5,423 bases of DNA from NCBI GenBank assembly GCA_022565745.1, contig JAIUMB010000144.1, positions 1 through 5,423 on the forward strand, written 5' to 3'. The stretch comes from Cryomorphaceae bacterium. GTDB lineage: Bacteria; Bacteroidota; Bacteroidia; Flavobacteriales; Schleiferiaceae. Below, piece by piece: positions 1 to 5,423 of this stretch. The notes under the pieces were generated by a model. It did not search any database, was not told where the DNA came from, and saw only the letters and a program-made list of their open reading frames with translations. The position numbers and the translations under genes were made by a program. The stretch's first letter is position 1; every line of letters begins with the position of its first letter.

Positions 1-17
1 CGCATACAAATGACGGT

Positions 18-479
18 ATGTTAGACAGTAAACAAACAGCCTATCTGGAAAGGGTTGGAAAAATGTGGGAGGAAGTTGGCCTTACCAATATTGGAGGAAA
101 GATACTCGGGTATTTGCTGATATGCGGAAAGCCGATGGTGTCTTTTCAAGAATTGGTGGACGAACTTGGGGTAAGTAAAGCCTCAGTGTCCAATAATCTC
201 AAAGCACTTACGGGCATTCACTTTGTGGATATGGTGAGACCAAAAGGCGATCGAAAATCCTATTACAAGCCCAACAAAGTTGACATGGTGGAGATGATGA
301 AGAAACGCTCGGCATTATTTGAACTCTATGCGAATGTTATGGACGAAGGACTGGCATTTGTCGAAGATAAACAATCCGATGCAGCAGCATTTATGCAAGA
401 AACCCGCGATTTCTACCGCTGGATGAAAAAGAAAATGCCTATGCTCCTTGACGAATATCGTGAAACCAGACATCATTAA
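18..479 (+). CDS. GbsR/MarR-family winged-helix transcriptional regulator
   Basis: A 153-residue protein of the GbsR branch of the MarR superfamily: cytoplasmic, probably dimeric, DNA-binding. Residues 8-37 match the family's N-terminal pattern (a leading helix, then GLxxIGGKILGYLL). Residues 42-64 form the helix-turn-helix, with SFQELVDELGVSK followed by recognition helix ASVSNNLKAL. Residues 65-84 form the wing, ending in a GDRKSYYKP strand typical of GbsR-like proteins. Residues 88-148 are charged and helical, the likely dimer interface. The ATG at 18 gives the family's usual N-terminus, but the frame stays open to the window edge, so an upstream start is not excluded. The ATG at 10 is in another frame and stops at once. 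It lies 9 nt upstream of the LolA-like gene, so it probably leads the operon and may autoregulate it (inference). Ligand unknown. It favours GGA and other A-rich codons and is poorer in GC than the genes after it. Confidence 0.88.
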   Translation: MLDSKQTAYLERVGKMWEEVGLTNIGGKILGYLLICGKPMVSFQELVDELGVSKASVSNNLKALTGIHFVDMVRPKGDRKSYYKPNKVDMVEMMKKRSALFELYANVMDEGLAFVEDKQSDAAAFMQETRDFYRWMKKKMPMLLDEYRETRHH

Positions 480-488
480 ACCGATAAC

Positions 489-1241
489 ATGAACCGATTA
501 ACCTCAACCACCATTCTTCTCGCAGCACTATGCCAAATGGCCTTTGCCCAGCAGCCCAAACCAGAAGAAATCATCAAAAAGATGGAAGACCGTATGCGCG
601 GCGAAACCGCGCAAATGGAACTCACCATGACCATTGTACGACCGCGCTTTACCCGCGAAATAAGTATGCGCTCTTGGGCAAAAGGTGATGATTACTCCCT
701 GATTCTCATAACAGCACCCGCACGCGACCGCGGCACCGCTTTTCTCAAGCGATACAACGAAATCTGGAATTACCTCCCTACTGTAGACAGAATGATAAAA
801 TTGCCCCCCAGTATGATGGGACAAAGCTGGATGGGATCGGATTTCAGCAACGACGACTTGGTTCGTGAAAGCTCCACCGTCAACGATTTCAACCACCGCA
901 TTTTGCGCTCGGAAACCATCGACGACCTCGACTGCTGGGTAATAGAGTCCATCCCAAAACCTGAGAGTTCAGTGGTGTTCAGCAAGGTCATTTTATGGAT
1001 CAGCAAGGAACACTACTATCACCTTCGCAGCGAGAATTACGACGAGCGTGGCGATCGTGTGTCTACCATTGTTTTATCGGACATCAAAACCCTCGGCAAC
1101 CGCACCATGCCCACGCGCATGGAAATGACACCCGAGGACAAAAGCGGCCACAAAACCATTTTGGTTTATACTTCCGGCGTTTTTGATGAAACCCTTGAGG
1201 ATCGCTTTTTTTCCGTGCAAAATTTAAAAACCATCCGCTAA
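489..1241 (+). CDS. Periplasmic LolA-like outer membrane lipoprotein-sorting protein
   Basis: A 250-residue secreted protein. Residues 1-20 are a type I signal peptide: a short basic start, a hydrophobic core and AFA before the cut, leaving mature Gln21. The mature part resembles the 'outer membrane lipoprotein-sorting protein' family (LolA_like, COG2834-type), a half-barrel fold that carries lipidated or hydrophobic cargo across the periplasm. Visible hallmarks are the helix at 25-37 (PEEIIKKMEDRMRG), alternating strands from 40 to 75, FLKRYNEIWNYLP (85-97), and the family motif LPPSMMGQSWMGSDFSNDDL (105-124), followed by paired strands to about residue 235. The protein is larger than E. coli LolA (about 180 mature residues), as usual for this subfamily. 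It is followed after 12 nt by two LolC/E-like permeases and an ATPase, so it probably works as their periplasmic partner (inference). It is unlikely to be the housekeeping LolA. The ATG at 489 is fixed by the signal peptide; no Shine-Dalgarno is visible. Confidence 0.87.
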   Translation: MNRLTSTTILLAALCQMAFAQQPKPEEIIKKMEDRMRGETAQMELTMTIVRPRFTREISMRSWAKGDDYSLILITAPARDRGTAFLKRYNEIWNYLPTVDRMIKLPPSMMGQSWMGSDFSNDDLVRESSTVNDFNHRILRSETIDDLDCWVIESIPKPESSVVFSKVILWISKEHYYHLRSENYDERGDRVSTIVLSDIKTLGNRTMPTRMEMTPEDKSGHKTILVYTSGVFDETLEDRFFSVQNLKTIR

Positions 1242-1253
1242 CACCAACCAACG

Positions 1254-2477
1254 ATGATACTCTTCAAACTCGCTTGGCGAAATTTATGGCGCAGCAAACG
1301 ACGTACCTGGATCACCATATCCTCTGTTTTATTTGCCGTGCTTTTAGCCCTCTTTTTAGAGTCAATGGACCGCGGCTCTCAGGAAGTGATGGTGCAAAAC
1401 GTGGTGCGCTTTTCCACCGGGTACGCCCAACTGCAAGATACGCTGTATTTCGATGAATCGCACATCGACAACGCCATGCTCTGCGACGACGATTGCATGG
1501 AAAAGTTGCTAGAAGATTTTCCCAATCTTGCCTATACGGTGCCTCGCTTGGAAAGTGTTGCGTTAGCTGCTGGTGACGAAAAAACGCGGGTAGGATTCAT
1601 CACCGGCATCCACTACGAATCTGAAAACCGATTCAACAACATCGGCGAACGAATGCGAGAAGGCCATTTTTTTACAGGAGCTGATGATGAAGTGGTGATA
1701 GGCACCGGTCTCGCCCGCTCCTTAGACCTCAAAGTCGGCGATTCAATGGTGGTATTTGGACAAGGCTTTCAGGGCGCTATGGCCGCCGGTAAATTTGTGG
1801 TGGCCGGACTGGTGCAACACCCTGTGCCCGATTTAAACGAGCGCATTGTATTTATGCCACTTCACCAAGCACAGTGGCTATTTGATGCCTTCGACCGCGT
1901 CAACCACCTCAAGTTGGTTCCCCAACGACTGCGCCATCACCAACGCCTTGTAGATGCCATTAATGCTCATCCCGACTACGAAGCCTTTAAGGCTTTTACG
2001 TGGGAAGAGCTGCAACCCGAGTTGGTGCAAACCATAGAATTCGACCAAGCTGGAACATTGGTGTTTTTGTTAATCCTTTACGTGGTCATCGGATTTGGTA
2101 TTTTCGGAACTGTATTGACCATGACCTTGGAGCGCGAAAAAGAATTTGGTGTGCTCATCTCGCTGGGAATGCAACGACGCAAACTGGCACAGGTCATCTT
2201 TACCGAAACCCTTATCATGAACTTCTTGGGCGTGTTGTTTGGTTTACTCCTCTCCATCCCCGTGTTGCTATACTTCTATTACAACCCCATACCCTTAGGT
2301 GAAGGCATGGAAGACATGATGGCCGAGTATGGCATGGAGGCTGTACTTCGCTTCTCCCTCGACCCGCAGTTCTTTTACCAGCAAGCCATCATCGTATTCT
2401 GTATCAGCATGGTCATTGTGGCTTATCCTGTCGCTCGTGTGCTGCGCTTAGACGTATTAAAAGCTGCTCGAAAATAA
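1254..2477 (+). CDS. ABC transporter permease, FtsX/LolC-LolE-like (first of pair)
   Basis: A 407-residue inner-membrane permease of the type VII (MacB/LolCE/FtsX) ABC class. It starts with a cytoplasmic amphipathic stretch (KLAWRNLWRSKRR, 5-17), then TM1 (about 19-37), a large periplasmic domain (about 40-265), TM2 (267-290), TM3 (319-342) and TM4 (376-395). Residues 293-311, EREKEFGVLISLGMQRRKL, are the conserved FtsX-domain segment between TM2 and TM3 that contacts the ATPase. The C-terminal basic tail (VARVLRLDVLKAARK) is typical. Such permeases do not usually form a channel; they couple ATP hydrolysis to movement of the periplasmic domain. Cys77 and Cys81 in the periplasmic domain form a CDDDC pair absent from the second permease. 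About 34 residues separate TM3 and TM4, with an acidic, Met-rich EGMEDMMAEYGME stretch. It probably pairs with the next gene product as LolC pairs with LolE. A homodimer, or MacB-like efflux, is less likely because no MacA or TolC gene is adjacent. Confidence 0.9.
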   Translation: MILFKLAWRNLWRSKRRTWITISSVLFAVLLALFLESMDRGSQEVMVQNVVRFSTGYAQLQDTLYFDESHIDNAMLCDDDCMEKLLEDFPNLAYTVPRLESVALAAGDEKTRVGFITGIHYESENRFNNIGERMREGHFFTGADDEVVIGTGLARSLDLKVGDSMVVFGQGFQGAMAAGKFVVAGLVQHPVPDLNERIVFMPLHQAQWLFDAFDRVNHLKLVPQRLRHHQRLVDAINAHPDYEAFKAFTWEELQPELVQTIEFDQAGTLVFLLILYVVIGFGIFGTVLTMTLEREKEFGVLISLGMQRRKLAQVIFTETLIMNFLGVLFGLLLSIPVLLYFYYNPIPLGEGMEDMMAEYGMEAVLRFSLDPQFFYQQAIIVFCISMVIVAYPVARVLRLDVLKAARK

Positions 2478-2492
2478 AAAAACAAACCCGTT
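2478..2492 (+). promoter_or_regulatory. A-rich translation initiation region without Shine-Dalgarno
   Basis: The 15-nt gap before the second permease starts with AAAAACAAA and has no purine-rich anti-16S match near the ATG. A-rich, Shine-Dalgarno-free leaders are usual in Bacteroidota, where ribosomes rely little on that pairing. The other gaps in the operon also lack a Shine-Dalgarno but are less A-rich. A role in initiation is inferred. Confidence 0.35.
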
Positions 2493-3707
2493 ATGCAACT
2501 CATTAAAATGGCTTGGCGCAACATCTGGCGCAACAAAGTACGAAGTTTGGCCGTCATGACCGCCGTGTTACTTGGACTGGTTGCGGGAATGTACGCCGGC
2601 GCTCTAGTTGAAGGCATTATGCAATCCCGTTTCGAAAACTTCATCGACAATCAAGTGTCACACATTCAAGTTCACCATCCGGATTTTATTCGCGAAAATG
2701 AAGTGTTCCAAACCGTTGGCAGTGACCTTCGGACTTTGGAAGAGGTACGTGCTATTTCCGGGGTAACCTCGGCCACCGTGCGCACAAGGGTTCAAAGCAT
2801 GATTGCTTCCGCCTCCTATACCGGTGGTGTTGAACTTTATGGCATCAGACCCAAAAGCGAAAACCAAACCACCAATTTTTCACGTAATTTGGTGGAAGGC
2901 GATTACCTAGAAGGCGAATCAACCAATGGCATTCTCATTGGTGGGGCACTGGCCGAAAAGTTAAAAGTAGGTGTCGGCTCAAGAATTGTTTTGTCGTACC
3001 AAGACAAAGACAACAACCTCGTTTCCGGCGCATTTATCGTACGTGGCATCTTTAAATCCGGTTTTACACGCTACGACGAAATGACGGCCTTTGTTTTCCA
3101 AGAATACCTCAACGAGTACCTCGGTATTGGTCAGGATTTCCACGAACTGGCTGTATTGGCTGAAGACATTGAGAACCTCGACGAGATTTATTCAGAATTG
3201 CAGAAAGTCTTTCCCAACAGCTCCGTTAGAAAATGGAATGAGATTGAACCTGCTCTGGAAATCATGATCACCTCCAGCGGCTTGTTCTCTTATATTTTCA
3301 TCATCCTTATTATGATCGGACTGGCCTTTGGCTTGCTCAACACCATGCTCATGGCTGTCTTTGAGCGCACCCGCGAAATCGGCATGCTCATGGCCATTGG
3401 CATGAATCGCCGAAAGGTCTTTTTGCTCATAGCCTTAGAGACCATTTTCCTCTCACTCAGCGGCGCCATAGTTGGCCTGCTTGTGGGGTACATAATCGTA
3501 GCTTGGTTTGCCAAACACGGATTGGATTTATCGGCCTTTAGCGACGTCATGTACGAATTGGGTGTTGATACGGTCGTTTATCCCGCCCTCAACCCCAGCT
3601 TTCCTTTTGTTCTGGCCCTCATCGTATTTGGCACGGCTCTGCTCTCTGCCATTTATCCGGCCATCAAAGCCCTCTCGTTAAGTCCCATTGAAGCCATTCG
3701 CAAATAA
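2493..3707 (+). CDS. ABC transporter permease, FtsX/LolC-LolE-like (second of pair)
   Basis: A 404-residue paralogue of the preceding permease, with the same opening signature (KMAWRNIWRNKVR, 5-17) and topology: TM1 (about 19-39), periplasmic domain (about 40-262), TM2 (264-289), TM3 (310-337), TM4 (371-390). The ATPase-contacting segment is ERTREIGMLMAIGMNRRKV (291-309), close to the family consensus. In the periplasmic domain, residues 181-200 (FIVRGIFKSGFTRYDEMTAF) match the 'VVGIFxSGxxxYD' strand-turn typical of LolC/LolE-like permeases; the first permease diverges here. The C-terminus is the standard PAIKALSLSPIEAIRK tail. It has no cysteine. Lengths within three residues of each other and matching topology suggest an old tandem duplication followed by specialisation into a heterodimer (inference). 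The 15-nt gap upstream is A-rich with no Shine-Dalgarno. It probably couples ATP hydrolysis to transfer of substrate to the LolA-like protein encoded upstream. Confidence 0.92.
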   Translation: MQLIKMAWRNIWRNKVRSLAVMTAVLLGLVAGMYAGALVEGIMQSRFENFIDNQVSHIQVHHPDFIRENEVFQTVGSDLRTLEEVRAISGVTSATVRTRVQSMIASASYTGGVELYGIRPKSENQTTNFSRNLVEGDYLEGESTNGILIGGALAEKLKVGVGSRIVLSYQDKDNNLVSGAFIVRGIFKSGFTRYDEMTAFVFQEYLNEYLGIGQDFHELAVLAEDIENLDEIYSELQKVFPNSSVRKWNEIEPALEIMITSSGLFSYIFIILIMIGLAFGLLNTMLMAVFERTREIGMLMAIGMNRRKVFLLIALETIFLSLSGAIVGLLVGYIIVAWFAKHGLDLSAFSDVMYELGVDTVVYPALNPSFPFVLALIVFGTALLSAIYPAIKALSLSPIEAIRK

Positions 3708-3718
3708 ATCATCGTCTT

Positions 3719-4402
3719 ATGCCCGTTATTGAAACCCAAGATTTATTCAAAATCTACAACGAAGAAACCGTTCCGGTGTATGCCGTTAACAACATCAGCA
3801 TACAGTTTGACACCAAGGAATTCACCTGTGTGATCGGGCCGTCCGGTTCGGGAAAAACCACCCTACTCAACCTCATTGGGGGATTGGATTCTCCCAGCAA
3901 GGGAACCATAAATGTTGCCGGACAGCGCATCGACACCATGTCGGAAAGTGAACGGATACGCTTTCGCCTAGAGCACATTGGTTTTGTTTTCCAGCACTAC
4001 AACCTCATTCCCGTACTCACTGCCTACGAAAACGCCGCATTTATCATGCAGCTACAAGGGCGACCAGAAGAGGAAACCCGTGAAAGAGTAACCGGTTTAC
4101 TCGAACAAGTGGGACTGGGGAATCGCCTACACGCGCGACCGTCGGAACTGTCTGGTGGGGAACAGCAACGCGTAGCAGTGGTACGTGCTTTGGCGTCTAA
4201 ACCCGACTTCATCCTCGCCGACGAGCCAACGGCCAATTTGGACACCAAAGCCGCTTTTAATCTGCTCGATATGATGAAGCAGCTCAACGAAGACGAAGGC
4301 ATCACCTTTTTGTTTTCCACCCACGACCAGCGAGTGATTGACCGTGCCAGTCGGGTTGTTACGTTAGTTGACGGTGCCTTACACAGCGACGAACGTCGAT
4401 AA
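3719..4402 (+). CDS. ABC transporter ATP-binding protein, LolD/MacB-type
   Basis: A 227-residue nucleotide-binding subunit of the LolD/MacB/FtsE class, cytoplasmic and acting as a dimer on the two permeases encoded just upstream. All catalytic elements are present: an A-loop-region aromatic (Tyr21), Walker A GPSGSGKT (40-47), Q-loop Gln92 in FVFQHYNLIPVLTAYEN, signature LSGGEQQR (144-151), Walker B FILADE (164-169, with catalytic Glu169), D-loop NLD (173-175) and switch His202 in STHD. The Q-loop context, FQxYNLIPxLTAxEN, is characteristic of LolD/MacB ATPases. A single domain of about 225 residues is the normal size for LolD and excludes a MacB-type fusion to its permease. The call of ABC ATPase is secure. 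The LolD-like assignment rests on sequence style and on the neighbouring LolA-like and LolCE-like genes. It is not named lolD because the cassette may not serve canonical lipoprotein sorting. The gene starts 11 nt after the second permease. Confidence 0.95.
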   Translation: MPVIETQDLFKIYNEETVPVYAVNNISIQFDTKEFTCVIGPSGSGKTTLLNLIGGLDSPSKGTINVAGQRIDTMSESERIRFRLEHIGFVFQHYNLIPVLTAYENAAFIMQLQGRPEEETRERVTGLLEQVGLGNRLHARPSELSGGEQQRVAVVRALASKPDFILADEPTANLDTKAAFNLLDMMKQLNEDEGITFLFSTHDQRVIDRASRVVTLVDGALHSDERR

Positions 4403-4405
4403 ATG
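4400..4405 (+). other. Abutting stop/start junction (TAA|ATG)
   Basis: The TAA of the ATPase gene (4400-4402) is followed directly by the ATG of the next gene (4403-4405), with no spacer and no Shine-Dalgarno-like sequence in the preceding 20 bases. The arrangement suggests translation of the barrel gene by ribosomes finishing the ATPase gene, and so co-production of the two proteins. The geometry is seen directly; coupling is inferred. Confidence 0.7.
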
Positions 4406-5423
4406 ATCAAACGGCTAATACATATCGCCTTTGGGATGCTTTTCCTGCCAAGTCTGTTTGCGCAGGTTGGCGACAAGCTCAGCATCACGGGCTACGTGCG
4501 CGATTTACCCCTACTTGGTACCGACGACGCCTTTAGCGAATACAGTTTCAACAACATCCTACACAACCGCCTAAACATTCGCTTTGACGGCGGCGAAAAC
4601 TGGTCCATACGCATGGGGCAACGCACGCGCTACCTCTACGGAGACGCCTTTGCCAACCCCTTCTTTGTGGAATTTCTCCGCAGTGATCAAGGCCCTTTGC
4701 CATTGTCGCACGTGTTGCTCAACAGCGATCAGCACGTTATGCACACCATCACCGACCGGTTGTATTTCGATTGGCAAAAGGGCGATTGGCAAGTGCGCAT
4801 TGGCCGACAGCGCATCAATTGGGGCATCAATCTCGTGTTTAACCCCAACGACTTTTTCAACAACTACAACTTTTTTGACTTTGATTACGATGAGCGCCCA
4901 GGAACCGATGCCATACGCATCTCCTACTTTGATGGTGTATTGTCGCGTTGGGAATTGGCATACAGTCCGGGCATAGACGCACGCAACAGCGTAGCGGCAA
5001 TCATGCGCGCCATCAATTACAAAGGCTACGACCTGCAGTGGATGACCGGATATTTTCACCACCGCGCGGCTGTTGGTGGAGGCTGGGCAGGCAGTATTGG
5101 CGGCATGGGATGGAAAGGCGAGCTCAGTTATTTCCACGACTTAGCGTCTGCGCCACATAAAGAGCCAGGTAATGTTGTCGCCTCCATGTCGGGCGACTAC
5201 CGCTTTGCAAATGGCATGTTTTTAATTGGCGAAGTCGTTTACAACCAACAGCGCGCCGGTGTTGGTCCGGATGCCCTGGTGCTCATAGAGCCCCTACGCG
5301 CCGACAACGTCACCTTCAGCGAATGGGCGGTGGTGAGCACCTTGCAGTATCCTTACAAACTCCTACACAGTTTCAGTTTGGCCGCCATGTATTTCCCGGT
5401 AGAACAAGTTCTGTTTTTATCAC
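4403..5423 (+). CDS. Probable outer-membrane beta-barrel protein, DUF1302-like, 3' truncated by window
   Basis: Translating from the ATG at 4403 gives 340 codons without a stop up to the window edge, so the C-terminus is missing. Residues 1-20 are a type I signal peptide (basic MIKR, hydrophobic core, LFA before mature Gln21). The mature part is rich in Tyr, Trp, Phe, Asn and Gly, with alternating polar/apolar strands such as NRLNIRFD (55-62), DWQVRIGRQ (128-136), DAIRISYF (169-176) and RWELAYSP (182-189), as expected of an outer-membrane barrel. GRQRINWGINLVFNPNDFF (134-152) resembles the GRQxxxWG...NPxD motif I associate with DUF1302-type and related porin-like barrels. It abuts the ATPase gene and ends a LolA/LolCDE-like operon, so an outer-membrane acceptor or exit pore for the transported substrate is plausible (inference). 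Alternative: a general porin-like protein merely co-transcribed. The reading frame and secretion are secure; the barrel call is likely and the family name tentative. Confidence 0.8.
   Translation, partial: MIKRLIHIAFGMLFLPSLFAQVGDKLSITGYVRDLPLLGTDDAFSEYSFNNILHNRLNIRFDGGENWSIRMGQRTRYLYGDAFANPFFVEFLRSDQGPLPLSHVLLNSDQHVMHTITDRLYFDWQKGDWQVRIGRQRINWGINLVFNPNDFFNNYNFFDFDYDERPGTDAIRISYFDGVLSRWELAYSPGIDARNSVAAIMRAINYKGYDLQWMTGYFHHRAAVGGGWAGSIGGMGWKGELSYFHDLASAPHKEPGNVVASMSGDYRFANGMFLIGEVVYNQQRAGVGPDALVLIEPLRADNVTFSEWAVVSTLQYPYKLLHSFSLAAMYFPVEQVLFLS

Larger units (their letters stand above)
18..5423 (+). other. Predicted single operon: regulator, LolA-like carrier, ABC exporter, OM barrel
   Basis: Six same-strand genes are separated by 9, 12, 15, 11 and 0 nt. 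None of these gaps has room for a promoter, and none holds a hairpin plus T-run terminator. The products would occupy successive layers of the envelope: cytoplasmic regulator and ATPase, two inner-membrane permeases, a periplasmic LolA-fold carrier and an outer-membrane barrel. The promoter must lie before position 1 or within its first few bases, and the operon may continue beyond 5423. Co-transcription is inferred from spacing alone. Confidence 0.8.

Noticed and set aside
489..551. Possible lipobox at Cys15 (LAALC) of the LolA-like protein
   Set aside because: The residue before the cysteine is Leu, not Gly, Ala or Ser, and a better type I site (AFA|QQ) follows five residues later. A soluble periplasmic protein is more likely than a lipoprotein.
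1254..4402. MacAB-type drug or peptide efflux system
   Set aside because: ATPase and permease are separate genes, there are two distinct permeases, and no membrane-fusion (MacA-like) or TolC-like gene is present. The LolA-like neighbour favours a LolCDE-like reading.
1254..4402. Naming the genes lolC, lolE and lolD
   Set aside because: The resemblance is at family level only. Many Bacteroidota carry several such ABC sets, and the neighbouring barrel and regulator argue against a simple housekeeping Lol locus.
4024..4488. Minus-strand open frame of 154 codons across the ATPase/barrel junction
   Set aside because: It is antisense to the ATPase signature and Walker B region, which are unmistakable on the + strand. 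Its Ser/Arg-rich translation is typical of a shadow frame.
4571..5137. Long minus-strand open frame of 188 codons
   Set aside because: It lies wholly inside, and antisense to, the sixth gene, whose + frame has a signal peptide, a barrel-like pattern and operon position. The minus-strand translation shows no recognisable domain.
4584..5160. Two overlapping + strand frames (4584-4976 and 4948-5160)
   Set aside because: They are out of frame with the open reading frame from 4403, which covers the same region without a stop, and their translations are Thr/Arg-rich with no family resemblance.
1..5423. CRISPR array, tRNA or rRNA, insertion sequence, phage or toxin-antitoxin genes
   Set aside because: No regularly spaced repeats, tRNA-like cloverleaf, transposase motif or terminal inverted repeats were seen. 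Essentially all of the window is accounted for by six coding genes.

Overview
The window looks like chromosomal DNA from a member of the Bacteroidota (moderate confidence). None of the six gene starts has a Shine-Dalgarno-like GGAGG. Both predicted secreted proteins have short type I signal peptides cut just before Gln (AFA|QQ and LFA|QV), a common Bacteroidota pattern. The protein families also fit an aquatic or environmental member of that phylum. Base composition is mid-range: sampled 60-base lines run from about 43-45% GC in the first gene to about 55-57% in the last.

Layout: six genes lie on the + strand, packed head to tail with gaps of 9, 12, 15, 11 and 0 nt, so this is almost certainly one operon. 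In order they are: a GbsR/MarR-type winged-helix regulator (18-479); a secreted LolA-fold 'outer membrane lipoprotein-sorting protein' (489-1241); two paralogous FtsX/LolC/LolE-type ABC permeases (1254-2477 and 2493-3707); their LolD/MacB-type ATPase (3719-4402); and a sixth gene starting at 4403 and still open at the window edge (4403-5423). The sixth encodes a signal-peptide-bearing, aromatic-rich, probable outer-membrane beta-barrel with a GRQxxxWG...NPxD motif like that of DUF1302-type proteins. There is no non-coding stretch longer than 17 bases, and no RNA gene, mobile element, CRISPR array or terminator was seen.

Working model (inference): the ATPase and the two permeases form an inner-membrane LolCDE-like complex of the mechanotransmission type. 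It would extract a lipid, lipoprotein or other amphiphile from the inner membrane and pass it to the LolA-like periplasmic carrier. The carrier would deliver it to, or through, the outer-membrane barrel, and the GbsR-like protein would control the operon. This would be a self-contained envelope-spanning transport cassette parallel to the housekeeping Lol pathway, with a barrel in place of LolB. The substrate cannot be read from the sequence.
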